This document shows, piece after piece, positions 8,645-17,122 of a DNA stretch of 64,000 nucleotides. The notes under the pieces were generated by a model. The model worked only from the letters and a program-made list of their open reading frames with translations. It had not been told where the DNA came from and ran no database searches. The DNA lies in contig NZ_BOOR01000056.1 of the NCBI RefSeq assembly GCF_016863335.1, positions 38,446 to 102,445 on the forward strand. Direction: 5' to 3'. A program made the position numbers and the translations under genes. Origin of the DNA: Planotetraspora thailandica (lineage in GTDB: Bacteria > Actinomycetota > Actinomycetes > Streptosporangiales > Streptosporangiaceae). Position 1 is the first letter of the stretch, and every line of letters begins with the position of its first letter.

Positions 8645-8686
8645 ATGCGACATACCGGATTCGGCCACCGGGCCCTCGATGGATGA
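8645..8686 (+). CDS. Short upstream ORF, 13 codons, coupled to the sigma factor
   Basis: The ATG at 8645 follows a good Shine-Dalgarno (GGAG, 7 nt upstream) and encodes MRHTGFGHRALDG before a TGA at 8684. The sigma factor ATG at 8679 lies inside its last codons in another frame and has no Shine-Dalgarno of its own. Ribosomes finishing this peptide would be delivered to the sigma start, so it probably serves translational coupling. Confidence 0.45.
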   Translation: MRHTGFGHRALDG

Positions 8687-9221
8687 CCGCAAAGCCAGGT
8701 TCGAGGAGATATACGCCGCGACATACGAGCCGATCCTGGGTTACGCGTTGAGACGCTGCTCCTCTCCGGAGGACGCGGCCGACGTCGTCGCGGAGACGTT
8801 CACCGTCGCGTGGAGGCGGTTCGAGGAGATGCCCGCCGGTACGAAGGCGCGGCTCTGGTTGTACGGCGTCGCGCGGCGGGTGCTGGCCAACCATCGGCGT
8901 GGCGAGTCACAGCGGCGGCTGCGGACCACGGAGCTCCGGGACGAGATCGCCGCGGTCAGTACGGATCCCGTCGACGCGTCGGCCATCGGCCAGGCGTTCC
9001 GGGAGTTGTCCGACGACGACCGGGAGTTGCTCGGTCTCGTCGCCTGGGAGGGGCTCGACCACTCCGCCATCGCCGCCGTCCTCGGCTGCTCGCGAGGAGC
9101 CGCGCGCGTCCGGCTGCATCGTGCGCGCAAGCGCTTCTCCCGCGCGCTCCGCTCGGCCGGAATCGACGTGGCCCCGCCGGCTGTGAGCCGCCCCATCAGC
9201 GAACGGAGTTCTCTCATATGA
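8679..9221 (+). CDS. ECF RNA polymerase sigma factor
   Basis: 180 residues. Region 2: FEEIYAATYEPILGYALRR, then SPEDAADVVAETFTVAWRR and RLWLYGVARRVLANHRR. Region 4: FRELSDDDRELLGLVAWEGLDHSAIAAVLGCSRGAARVRLHRAR. This is a short two-domain ECF factor. Its last four bases (ATGA) overlap the start of the CU044_5270-type membrane protein, a frequent actinobacterial pairing in which the second protein is presumed to restrain or sense for the sigma factor. Translation probably depends on the short ORF at 8645. Confidence 0.92.
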   Translation: MDDRKARFEEIYAATYEPILGYALRRCSSPEDAADVVAETFTVAWRRFEEMPAGTKARLWLYGVARRVLANHRRGESQRRLRTTELRDEIAAVSTDPVDASAIGQAFRELSDDDRELLGLVAWEGLDHSAIAAVLGCSRGAARVRLHRARKRFSRALRSAGIDVAPPAVSRPISERSSLI

Positions 9222-10186
9222 AGACTCACCCCACCGATGACCTGGTACGCAAGATGACCCCCGTGCGCGACGAGTCCCTGGCCGGATTCGGGGATCGGCC
9301 CGCCGCGCGGAGCCTGCTGGACGACGTCACGGCCCTTCCCGTGTCACACGAGGCGCCCCGGCTCCGTCGCCGCGTCCTGCTCACCGGCCTGCCGCTCGCC
9401 TCCGCTGCGGCGGTGGCCGCGGTGGTCGTCGCCATGTCGGTCGGCGGCCCGTCGGCCGACGTCCCCGATGCGACCGGTCCCAGGCCCACGAGTTCCCCTG
9501 ACGGTCCCGCGGCTTCCGCCTCGCCCACGCAGCTCAAGCCGGGGAAAGTCCAGCTGGCCGCCCTCTCCTTTTCCACCCAGGGCAAATACCTGGTCGTGAA
9601 GGTGAAGGACCCGTTGGCGGACCCGGCGCGCTACAAGGAGCAGTTCGCCGAGCATGGAATGGACATCAGCCTCACCCTCGTCCCGGCGTCTCCGTCGGTC
9701 GTGGGCACCGTGGTGTTCTCGGAACTGCCCGACACCGTCAAGATGCTGCCGGCTAAGGGCAAGTGCTTCAGCGGCGGCGGGGCCTGCCCGGTAGGCGTGA
9801 AGATCCCCCTCGATTTCCACGGGTCCGGGGGGATCGTATTCGGCCGGCAGGCGCGCCCCGGCGAGACCTACGAGAGCACGAACAGCGCGTTCGCCCCCGG
9901 CGAGATCCTGCACTGCGTCGACATCCGCGGTCGCACTGTGGACCAGGCGCTGGCCGTCCTCAAGGGGCGCAAGGTGACCGTGGGCAGTTGGCATTACGAG
10001 GAGAAGCGTGCCGACGGGACCTACGGCGTGACAGGAGCACGGGGGAAGATTCCCGGCAGCTGGTACGTCTCGGGTGCCGATCCCTACGCGCCCGGCCAGA
10101 TCATGTTGTGGGTGCAGCAGAACCCTCCTGTAGCGGGGGAGAGCGAGGCCTATTACCAGAGCCTCACGCAGGGCTGCCACAACTGA
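9218..10186 (+). CDS. CU044_5270-type single-pass membrane protein, putative sigma partner
   Basis: 322 residues. An N-terminal cytoplasmic segment (DDLVRKMTPVRDESLAGF) precedes one transmembrane helix (about residues 53-72, LLTGLPLASAAAVAAVVVA), a Ser/Pro/Thr-rich linker and an extracytoplasmic domain with Cys pairs (GKCFSGGGACPVG) and a C-terminal QGCHN. The topology matches proteins encoded directly after ECF sigma genes and thought to act as anti-sigma or envelope sensor, although no ZAS zinc motif (HxxxCxxC) is present. The 4-bp ATGA overlap with the sigma gene shows coupling. Function is inferred from context only. Confidence 0.78.
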   Translation: MKTHPTDDLVRKMTPVRDESLAGFGDRPAARSLLDDVTALPVSHEAPRLRRRVLLTGLPLASAAAVAAVVVAMSVGGPSADVPDATGPRPTSSPDGPAASASPTQLKPGKVQLAALSFSTQGKYLVVKVKDPLADPARYKEQFAEHGMDISLTLVPASPSVVGTVVFSELPDTVKMLPAKGKCFSGGGACPVGVKIPLDFHGSGGIVFGRQARPGETYESTNSAFAPGEILHCVDIRGRTVDQALAVLKGRKVTVGSWHYEEKRADGTYGVTGARGKIPGSWYVSGADPYAPGQIMLWVQQNPPVAGESEAYYQSLTQGCHN

Positions 10187-10193
10187 ACGGCGA

Positions 10194-10229
10194 CCCGTGG
10201 CGCCCCGCCGGGGGCCGGGGCGCCACGGG
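10194..10229. terminator. 14-bp stem terminator
   Basis: CCCGTGGCGCCCCG pairs perfectly with CGGGGCGCCACGGG around an 8-nt loop, 7 nt after the stop codon of the sigma operon. Confidence 0.85.
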
Positions 10230-10390
10230 GCTTCTGTCATGGAGGACAGGGTGTCCGCTCGCTTCGGCGTCGCGGTGAACCTTTTCCGCGTCGGGGCCGT
10301 GCTCTGTCGGGACATGTCGTCGAACGGGTCTCGATGGAGACCGGGCGCCCGGCAACCGTGATGCACCGACCAGAGATTGGGAACAACGCA

Positions 10391-11092
10391 GTGTCGCACC
10401 GTCGTACGACCCGCCGGACCGTCAACCGCGCCAAGGCGGTTCTGGCGCTCGTCACACCGGGGGTGATGATCCTGACCGGTGTCTCGGCCTGCGGGACTTC
10501 CTCTCCGGCCACTCCCACGGCGGTAACCCCTACGGCGGTAAGCCCCACATCGGAGACGTCACCGATCACGTCGACCCCGACCGGCGTCACGCCGAGCGCG
10601 AGCGACGCCCCCGCGTCGTCCACCCCGGTCGGCGGCGGCGCAACACCGGCCTGCACGGCGACCGACATCAAGGTGACGCTCACCGAGCAGCCGCAACGAC
10701 GCGAGGGCGACAGCCGGATGGCGCTCGTCCATCTGACGAACGCCTCCGGCCGTACCTGCAACGTGGGCGGCTGGCCGGTGATCACGCTGGCGAACGCGGC
10801 CGACGAGGCGGTGGCCGTGCCGACGAAGAACGTTGCTCAACCGGGCAAGTCGGTGCCGGCCGACCTGGCCCCGGGCGGGGGCGCGTTCGCCGGTATCAAG
10901 TGGACGATCTGCGACAAGGCAGCCGCTGATTGCCCGGCAGGCAACACCATCAAGGTCGGGCTTGCGAAGGGCGGGCCGCTCGTGGCGGCGACCCTGGAGG
11001 GCTTCCCCAACCCGGAGCAGTCCGGCATCACCTTCAAGTCGCTCCAGGTCGGCACAATTCAGCCCAGCAATCAGGGCGTCGTCGCCTGGTGA
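10391..11092 (+). CDS. DUF4232-type secreted lipoprotein
   Basis: 233 residues from the GTG at 10391 (GGGA 9 nt upstream; ATG at 10361 is an alternative). A positively charged start is followed by a hydrophobic stretch and the lipobox VSAC, so the protein should be lipid-anchored outside the membrane. A long Thr/Pro/Ser linker (~50 residues) leads to a DUF4232 domain: ACTATDIKVTLTEQPQRREG, HLTNASGRTCNVGGWPVITL, LAPGGGAFAGIKW and paired Cys (TICDK, AADCPAG). DUF4232 proteins are abundant in actinomycete envelopes and have no defined activity. Confidence 0.85.
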   Translation: MSHRRTTRRTVNRAKAVLALVTPGVMILTGVSACGTSSPATPTAVTPTAVSPTSETSPITSTPTGVTPSASDAPASSTPVGGGATPACTATDIKVTLTEQPQRREGDSRMALVHLTNASGRTCNVGGWPVITLANAADEAVAVPTKNVAQPGKSVPADLAPGGGAFAGIKWTICDKAAADCPAGNTIKVGLAKGGPLVAATLEGFPNPEQSGITFKSLQVGTIQPSNQGVVAW

Positions 11093-11149
11093 AGAGGCGC
11101 GTGATCGGCGGGTCGACCCTGCCCCTTGACCGCAGCACCTGAACACCTC

Positions 11150-11181
11150 GAACGCCCCGAGCCGATCACGCCGGGGCGTTC
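11150..11181. terminator. Hairpin terminator, 10-bp arms
   Basis: GAACGCCCCG pairs with CGGGGCGTTC around a 12-nt loop, about 57 nt after the lipoprotein stop codon. Confidence 0.7.
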
Positions 11182-11228
11182 TGATCTACAGTGACGGCAA
11201 CGGTCTTTGGATCAGTGGGGGCGAGCGC

Positions 11229-12047
11229 GTGGGGGCCGTCGAGTCGGACCAGCCGTCGAGATACCTTCTGGTCGACGAGGATGACATCGTTTTGTGTCCC
11301 TGCCAGGATGTCGACGGCTTATTCGTGGAGGATCCACAAGCGCCGTCAGCGCCCTTCGACATGCTCGGCTGCGAGCCGTCCCAGTCGTTGATGGATTATC
11401 TGAGCGGGTCCAAGCGATATCGGACACGCAATCCCCTCTTCCCTGGAGATCTGCTGGTTCCCGATGCATCTGGCGGTCACCTCGGCGGGTTCTCCCTCGT
11501 CGGCTGCCAGGTCGTCGGCTGGCGCGAATCCGATCGGGGAGCCGGGTTGATCGACATCACGGTGGACGCGCCGTCGATGCGGCCGTCGTCCAGGTCGAAG
11601 CCGATTTGGGAGAGCTGGCGGGTCGGACGACCTGAGTCGATCAATCTTTGGGCCGAATACGACGCCGCCGGCAGGCGCGCGTGGCTCGACGTCGTGGGGG
11701 CATGCACGTTCCGCGGCTCCAGAGAGCTGCTGGACGATCCACCTGGGAAGACGTATGAACTCGACGGGACCTACATCACCGACGAGACGAGCTTTTACAT
11801 CGCGATGGGTGAGGCCATCAACGGACCAGCCGGATACTTCGGCTGGAACCTGAACGCTCTGGCCGACTGCACATACGGCGGTTTCGGGGCCACCACTCCG
11901 TTCACGCTGGTCTGGCGCCATTCGGACATCGCGCGCGACAGCCTCACCGGGCGGTTCGAAGACGTGGACGGAGAGGTGTCGCCGCCTCTCTTCGAGGTGA
12001 TCGTGAGCCTTCTCGATGAACGCAGCGTGGATGTCGTTCTGGCCTGA
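11229..12047 (+). CDS. Barstar-domain protein with extra N-terminal domain
   Basis: 272 residues from a GTG start. Residues ~180-270 are a barstar fold: YELDGTYITDETSFYIAMGEA, then YFGWNLNALADCTYGGFG and a final helix LFEVIVSLL. Barstar binds and blocks barnase-type ribonucleases. The N-terminal ~175 residues (YLLVDEDDIVLCPC, GFSLVGCQVVGW) have no recognised family and are about twice the size of barstar itself. No barnase-like gene is adjacent, so this is either an orphan immunity protein against a competitor's toxin or a barstar module with a different partner. It is flanked by terminators and transcribed alone. Confidence 0.75.
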   Translation: MGAVESDQPSRYLLVDEDDIVLCPCQDVDGLFVEDPQAPSAPFDMLGCEPSQSLMDYLSGSKRYRTRNPLFPGDLLVPDASGGHLGGFSLVGCQVVGWRESDRGAGLIDITVDAPSMRPSSRSKPIWESWRVGRPESINLWAEYDAAGRRAWLDVVGACTFRGSRELLDDPPGKTYELDGTYITDETSFYIAMGEAINGPAGYFGWNLNALADCTYGGFGATTPFTLVWRHSDIARDSLTGRFEDVDGEVSPPLFEVIVSLLDERSVDVVLA

Positions 12048-12133
12048 GACGCATTCGCTACGGCTGGGCGTCAGGCGATGAGCCGGCAGCTGCGGCGTCG
12101 AACGAGGTCACGCTCGGTGGATCCCGGTTCCCG

Positions 12134-12159
12134 GCGTGCCCGCCGCAAGGCGGGCACGC
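12134..12159. terminator. 11-bp stem terminator with GCAA loop
   Basis: GCGTGCCCGCC pairs perfectly with GGCGGGCACGC around a GCAA tetraloop, between the convergent barstar and beta-propeller genes. Confidence 0.85.
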
Positions 12160-12190
12160 CCATCGGCGACAGCCGTACGAGATCAGATGA

Positions 12191-13159
12191 TCAGTGAAGC
12201 GGGACGGCCACCACGTCGTACGTGGTCGTCGGGCTGGGAGTGGTGGTGAAGCGGGCGTTGGGGAGATAGAGGCGGCCGCGGAAGGAGGCGACGGTGGTGG
12301 GGACGTCGAATCGGCTGTCCGTGAGCCTGCCGATCAGCGTTCCCGACGTGGCGGCGCGGTCCAGGTGGAGAGCGGTCACGGTGTTGAGGCGGTTCTGCAC
12401 GACGTGGAGGACGCGGCCCTTCAGCAGCAGCCCATCGCCGTTGACCAGGGACTCGGTGCCGATGTCGACCAGGGTGGCGACGCCGGTCTTGGGGTTGACG
12501 CGGAACAGCTTGCCGGTGTTGGACTGGACGACGAGCAGGGCCTTGCCGTCCGGGGTCGGAGCGATGCCGTTGGCGTTGTTGCCGGTCGTGTAGACGATGT
12601 CTCCGCTCAGCGGCACTTTCACCGCCTCCTTCGGCAGCGCGCCACCGCGTCCGAAGGGCAGCTTGTACAGCACGGGGTTGGCCGAGTCGGTGAAGTAGGC
12701 CGCATCACGGGTGAGCAGCACGTCGTTGACGAACGCGGTCCCGGTGGCGAGCCGGTAACTCGCGAGCACCTTGCCACTGCGGGTGTCGATCACGCGGGCG
12801 TCGCCGCCGGTGCCGCCGGCGACGAACAACCGGCCGCGCGGGTCGACCTTGAGGCCGAGCGACGGGGTGCCAGGACCGGGATTGATGATCCTGCCGTGGC
12901 CCGTGCGCAGGTCGGCCCGGTAGATCGCGCCGGTCGCGCGCGAACCGAAGTACGCGGCCGGGCCGGGGCCGATGGCGATCCCTTCGGGCTGGAAGCCGGC
13001 TGGAAGGGGGAATCGCGTGGGGTAGGCCGGCTTGCTCGCGGAGGTGGAGACCAGGGTCGCGGAGGCGCCGGCTCTTTCGGGCGCGGTCCCGGCCGCTGCG
13101 GCGGCAGGGGCGCCCACGAGTACGGACAGGAACCCCGCTAAGACAACTGCCACCTTCAT
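12191..13159 (-). CDS. Secreted beta-propeller protein (SMP-30/gluconolactonase-like)
   Basis: About 322 residues. The ATG at 13159 has GGGA 8 nt upstream; an in-frame ATG at 13168 is possible. A signal peptide ends near APAAAAAG. The remainder repeats propeller strands: GFQPEGIAIGPGPAAYFGS, IYRADLRTGHG, LGLKVDPRGRLFVAGG, FVNDVLLTRDAAYFTDS, NGIAPTPDGKALLVVQS. These are typical of SMP-30/strictosidine-synthase-like six-bladed propellers, in which acidic and Asn residues hold Ca2+. The enzymatic substrate is unknown. It is exported and stands alone. Confidence 0.82.
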   Translation of the reverse strand: MKVAVVLAGFLSVLVGAPAAAAAGTAPERAGASATLVSTSASKPAYPTRFPLPAGFQPEGIAIGPGPAAYFGSRATGAIYRADLRTGHGRIINPGPGTPSLGLKVDPRGRLFVAGGTGGDARVIDTRSGKVLASYRLATGTAFVNDVLLTRDAAYFTDSANPVLYKLPFGRGGALPKEAVKVPLSGDIVYTTGNNANGIAPTPDGKALLVVQSNTGKLFRVNPKTGVATLVDIGTESLVNGDGLLLKGRVLHVVQNRLNTVTALHLDRAATSGTLIGRLTDSRFDVPTTVASFRGRLYLPNARFTTTPSPTTTYDVVAVPLH

Positions 13160-13168
13160 GTAGGACAT

Positions 13169-13651
13169 CCCATCTGTTAGGGGTGCGGTGGATTTGCCGA
13201 AATGCCTGCCTGAACGAAGGATCTAACGTCCGACATAGTGCGAATGGTGCCCGCGAAGCCTCCGAGTGGTGTCGCCGTTCCGATCCGAGTCGGCCGATGT
13301 GCTGGGCGGCATGGCTGCCGGCGATGGGACAGCGCGGTGCCGCTGCTGCGGTGACGGCCGACGTCGCGCACCGTCATCCAGGTCCCAGGTGCGTCTCGTG
13401 CTCGTGTGCCAAGACCAGGGCGAACGCGCCCGGCCGCTACCGTCTGCGACGCCCCGAAGCCGAACGTGCGGGCGATCGCGTCGCGGCCGTTCATGATTTT
13501 CAGCGTCCAGTCCGATCAAGTTGCCGATCCCGTAACACACCGTTCAGGTTCCGTCCGCATGCGATCAAAGACCGCCGCCTAACCTGCCCTGTCGGCCCTG
13601 CTGAGGCACTGGGCCACAGCACGCCCCGCGAACCATTTGGAGGTGCGGTCT
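13169..13651. other. Intergenic region without a supported gene
   Basis: About 480 nt between the divergent propeller and nuclease genes. Frames open on the plus strand here have Arg/Pro/His-rich composition and no starts or motifs, so they look non-coding. The region must hold both promoters. GGAGGT at 13639-13644 is the ribosome binding site of the nuclease. Confidence 0.6.
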
Positions 13652-16600
13652 TTGTCTGCGCCGCTTTTCCGGCGACTCGCCATCGCCGCATTAACACTGT
13701 CCACAACAGGCGTCGCCTGCTCGCTGTTCGCCGCCCCGGCGTCCGCCAATTCGGCCGGGACCGGTCTGGTCATCAGCGAGGCTTACGTCAACGGAGGCTC
13801 GTCCGGCGCGAGCTACCTCAACAAATTCGTCGAACTCTACAATCCGACGCCGAACGCCATTTCCCTCACCGGCGACACCCTCCAGTACCGCGCGCCCACG
13901 AGCACCGTGGTCCCGAGCGGTTCGCAGGTGTTCGCGCTCTCGGGGACGGTCGCCGGCCACGGCCACTTCCTCATCCAGTTGCCGAGCAACAACGCGAGCA
14001 CGAACCCCGGGTCGCCGCTGCCGACGGCCGATCTGAGCACCGGCGGGAGCGTCAACCCGGGCGCGGGTGGCGGCACGCTGTTCATCGCGGCCAGCACCTC
14101 GGGTGTGCTTCCCACCGACAGCACGGTGATCGACAAGATCGGCTGGGGGACCAGCAACTCTCCGGAGGCGAACGCTCCGACGGGTAACTCGCTGACCCTG
14201 AGCTACCAGCGTGGCGCGGACGGCGCGGACACCGACGACAACGCCGCCGACTTCCACGTCGCCGCCCCGAACCCCCAGAACGCCGCCGCCGACAGCGGCA
14301 ACCCGGGCGGCGGCACCGGGACGGTCACCGTCACGAGCCCCGGCGCGCAGAGCGCCACCTCTGGCACGGCGATCACACCGGTCGACCTGCACGCCTCCGG
14401 CGGCACCGCGCCGTACACCTGGACGGCGACCGGCCTGCCCGCAGGGCTGACGATCTCCTCGGACGGCACCGTCTCGGGCACTCCCACCACGGCCGGCACG
14501 TCGTCGGTGACGGTGACCGCCACCGACTCGACCGGCGCGACCGGCTCGGCCACCTTCGGCTTCCAGGTCACCGAGGTCGTTTCGACCGTCACCCCGATCG
14601 CATCGATCCAGGGCACGGACACCGACACCTCGCCGTACCAGGGGCGGACCGTCACGACCGAGGGTGTCGTGACCGCGGTCTACGCGACCGGCGGCTTCAA
14701 CGGCTTCTTCCTGGAGACGGGCGGTGCCGGCGGCACCAAGGCCGACGACAAGACTCCGGGCGCCTCCGACGCGGTGTTCGTCTACGGGTCGCAGTCGGCC
14801 GGCCAGGTCACGATCGGCGACAGCGTCCAGGTGACCGGCGAGGTCACCGAATTCCAGGGCGAGACCGAGATCCAGTTCCCGACGGTGACCAAGCTCGCCA
14901 CCGCGCTGCCGGCCGTCGTCCCGGACCAGATCGCGTGGTCGGACCTGGCGACCGACGCCGCGAAGGAGGCGCACGAGGGTGAGCTGATCACCCCGCAGGG
15001 CGACTTCACGGTGTCGGACAACTACGACGCGAACTTCTACGGCTCCTTCACGCTGGCCGCGGGCGACAAGCCGCTGCGCCAGCCGACCGACGCCGGAACT
15101 GCGGGAAGCGCCGAGGCGAAGGCCGCCGCGGCGGACAACGCCGCCCGGATGGTGACGCTCGACGACGGCGCCAGCACGAACTACAGCACCAGCAGCTCCC
15201 GCAACGTTCCGCTGCCGTGGCTTACGGCGACCAAGGCGGTCACGGTGGGCTCGAAGGTGACCTTCCACCAGCCGGTGATCCTCGAATACCGGTTCTCGCT
15301 GTGGAACTTCCAGCCGAGGCAGCAGGTCACCGACGACGGCTCGGCGGTCGCCACCTTCAGCGACCTTCGCACCGGGAACCAGAAGCCGGCCTCCGTCGCC
15401 GGTGACATCCGCCTGGCCACGTTCAACGTCGAGAACTACTTCCCCATGACCGGCGAGGACTACGTCGCCAAGGGACTGGGCACCTGCACGTACTACACGG
15501 ACCGGCAGGGCAACCGGATCGCGGTCAACACGTGCACCGGCACGGACGGCGGCTCCGGCCCGCGCGGCGCGGCCGACGACGCCAACTTCGCCCGCCAGCA
15601 GGCGAAGATCGTCACCGGTATCAACCGGCTCGGCGCGAGCATCGTGTCGCTGGAGGAGATCGAGAACTCCGTCAAGTTCGGTGAGCCGCGTGACACCGCC
15701 CTGGCCGGCCTCGTCGACGCGCTCAACGCGGCCGCCGGCTCGAACGTCTGGGCCTACGCGCCGTCGCCGTCCGCCGACAAGCTGCCGCCGCTGTCCCAGC
15801 AGGACGTCATCCGTACCGCCTTCATCTACAAGCCGGCCGACGTCACCCTGGTCGGACCGTCGACCGTGCTGACCGGCGCCTCCGGCCCCGGCCAGCCGTT
15901 CTCGATCGCCCGTCAGCCGCTGGCCCAGGGCTTCAAGAAGGCCGGCGCCACCGACAAGGACGCGTTCCTTGCCGTGGCCAACCACCTGAAGTCGAAGGGC
16001 GCCGGTACCCCGCTCTACGACGGCGACCTCGAGGACACCTCGTCCCCGGCCGTCGACCAGGGTGCGTTCAACGCGACCCGGGTCCGCCAGGCGCAGGACC
16101 TCACCGCGTTCGCGTCGCAGGCGGCGTCGGGCCTCGGCACCGACCGGATCTTCCTGCTCGGCGACTTCAACGCCTACACGCACGAGGACCCGATGCAGGT
16201 CCTGTACACCGCCGGCTACACCGACCTGGGCAGCACGCTCGACTCGTCGGAGTGGACGTACTCCTTCAACGGCCTGCAGGGTTCGCTCGACCACGTGCTG
16301 GCCAGCCCGGCCGCGCGAGCGATGGCGACCGGCGCGGACGTGTGGCAGATCAACGCGCAGGAGTCCGTGGCCTACGGCTACAGCCGCTACAACTACAACG
16401 CCACCCAGCTGTTCAACGGCACCGACCCCTTCGCGGCCTCCGACCACGACCCGGTGATCGTCGGGCTGAACCTTCCGGTCACGCCCGTCGCGCCGGCCTG
16501 GGTCGCCTCGAAGGTGTACAACACTGGCGACACGGTGACCTACCAGGGCTCGACCTGGCAGGCCATGTGGTGGACGCAGAACCAGAAGCCGGGCGACCCC

Positions 16601-16927
16601 AACGGCGCGTGGGAGCAGATGGAGACCGCGGCCGACGGCACCGCCATCTGGACCCCGTCCCGGGTCTTCAACACCGGTGACACGGTGACCTACCAGGGCT
16701 CGACCTGGCAGGCAATGTGGTGGACGCGGAACCAGAAGCCGGGCGACCCCAACGGCCCGTGGGAGCAGATGGAGACCGCGCCCGACGGCACCGCCATCTG
16801 GACCCCGTCCCGGTCCTTCAACGCCGGCGACGTCGTCATCTACAAGGACAAGAAGTACAAGGCCAAGTGGACGACCCGTAACCAGGTGCCCGGCCAGCAG
16901 AACGGCCCCTGGCAGCCCATCAGCTGA
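13652..16927 (+). CDS. ExeM/NucH-type secreted endonuclease with LTD and three CBM repeats
   Basis: 1091 residues. The TTG at 13652 was chosen because GGAGGT lies 7 nt upstream. A Sec signal peptide ends PASA-N. Domains in order: lamin tail (LVISEAYVNGGSSGASYLNKF); a putative Ig domain (LHASGGTAPYTWTATGLPAG); an OB-like domain (GRTVTTEGVVTAVYATGGF); an endonuclease/exonuclease/phosphatase domain with IRLATFNVENYF, IVSLEEIENS, LLGDFNAYTHEDP and SDHDPVIVGL, which supply the metal and catalytic residues; then three 50-residue carbohydrate-binding repeats (NTGDTVTYQGSTWQAMWWT). Family enzymes degrade extracellular DNA. The CBM5/12-like tail suggests attachment to chitin. It is single-gene, with a terminator after it. 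Confidence 0.9.
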   Translation: MSAPLFRRLAIAALTLSTTGVACSLFAAPASANSAGTGLVISEAYVNGGSSGASYLNKFVELYNPTPNAISLTGDTLQYRAPTSTVVPSGSQVFALSGTVAGHGHFLIQLPSNNASTNPGSPLPTADLSTGGSVNPGAGGGTLFIAASTSGVLPTDSTVIDKIGWGTSNSPEANAPTGNSLTLSYQRGADGADTDDNAADFHVAAPNPQNAAADSGNPGGGTGTVTVTSPGAQSATSGTAITPVDLHASGGTAPYTWTATGLPAGLTISSDGTVSGTPTTAGTSSVTVTATDSTGATGSATFGFQVTEVVSTVTPIASIQGTDTDTSPYQGRTVTTEGVVTAVYATGGFNGFFLETGGAGGTKADDKTPGASDAVFVYGSQSAGQVTIGDSVQVTGEVTEFQGETEIQFPTVTKLATALPAVVPDQIAWSDLATDAAKEAHEGELITPQGDFTVSDNYDANFYGSFTLAAGDKPLRQPTDAGTAGSAEAKAAAADNAARMVTLDDGASTNYSTSSSRNVPLPWLTATKAVTVGSKVTFHQPVILEYRFSLWNFQPRQQVTDDGSAVATFSDLRTGNQKPASVAGDIRLATFNVENYFPMTGEDYVAKGLGTCTYYTDRQGNRIAVNTCTGTDGGSGPRGAADDANFARQQAKIVTGINRLGASIVSLEEIENSVKFGEPRDTALAGLVDALNAAAGSNVWAYAPSPSADKLPPLSQQDVIRTAFIYKPADVTLVGPSTVLTGASGPGQPFSIARQPLAQGFKKAGATDKDAFLAVANHLKSKGAGTPLYDGDLEDTSSPAVDQGAFNATRVRQAQDLTAFASQAASGLGTDRIFLLGDFNAYTHEDPMQVLYTAGYTDLGSTLDSSEWTYSFNGLQGSLDHVLASPAARAMATGADVWQINAQESVAYGYSRYNYNATQLFNGTDPFAASDHDPVIVGLNLPVTPVAPAWVASKVYNTGDTVTYQGSTWQAMWWTQNQKPGDPNGAWEQMETAADGTAIWTPSRVFNTGDTVTYQGSTWQAMWWTRNQKPGDPNGPWEQMETAPDGTAIWTPSRSFNAGDVVIYKDKKYKAKWTTRNQVPGQQNGPWQPIS
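16520..16924 (+). repeat. Three CBM repeats of 150 bp
   Basis: Units start at 16520, 16670 and 16820, an exact 150-bp period. The first two are nearly identical in DNA, including third positions, pointing to a recent duplication. The third has diverged (YKDKKYKAKWTTRNQVPG). Confidence 0.85.
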
Positions 16928-16942
16928 CCAGTAGCCGATGGA

Positions 16943-16983
16943 GACGGGGCCGTCTTCCGACACAGGTCGGAGGCGGCCCCGTC
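16943..16983. terminator. Long hairpin terminator after the nuclease
   Basis: GACGGGGCCG pairs with CGGCCCCGTC, and an inner CCGAC pairs with GTCGG around an ACAG loop. It begins 15 nt after the nuclease stop codon. Confidence 0.8.
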
Positions 16984-17082
16984 GCTTACCGGGCCGACCG
17001 TGCCCGCCACGCCGCCGTCGCCTCCTATTCGGTAACCGTGCCGCCCATCCTGCCGGTGACCCCTGACAAATCGGGCACCCGC

Positions 17083-17092
17083 TTGCATGCAA
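17083..17092. promoter_or_regulatory. Palindrome TTGCATGCAA, candidate GntR operator
   Basis: A perfect 10-bp palindrome 30 nt upstream of the GntR-family start codon. FadR-subfamily regulators bind short AT-flanked palindromes of this size, so it is a plausible autoregulatory site. Confidence 0.45.
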
Positions 17093-17122
17093 GGATGCGC
17101 GCATTCACTACTCTCGTGGTCC

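Noticed and set aside
11229..12047. Barnase-barstar toxin-antitoxin pair
   Set aside because: Only the barstar part is present; no neighbouring frame shows ribonuclease motifs.
13691..17104. A 1137-codon minus-strand frame opposite the secreted nuclease
   Set aside because: It is antisense to a gene with a signal peptide and clear motifs. The Val/Gly/Arg-rich composition is what high-GC third positions produce on the opposite strand.
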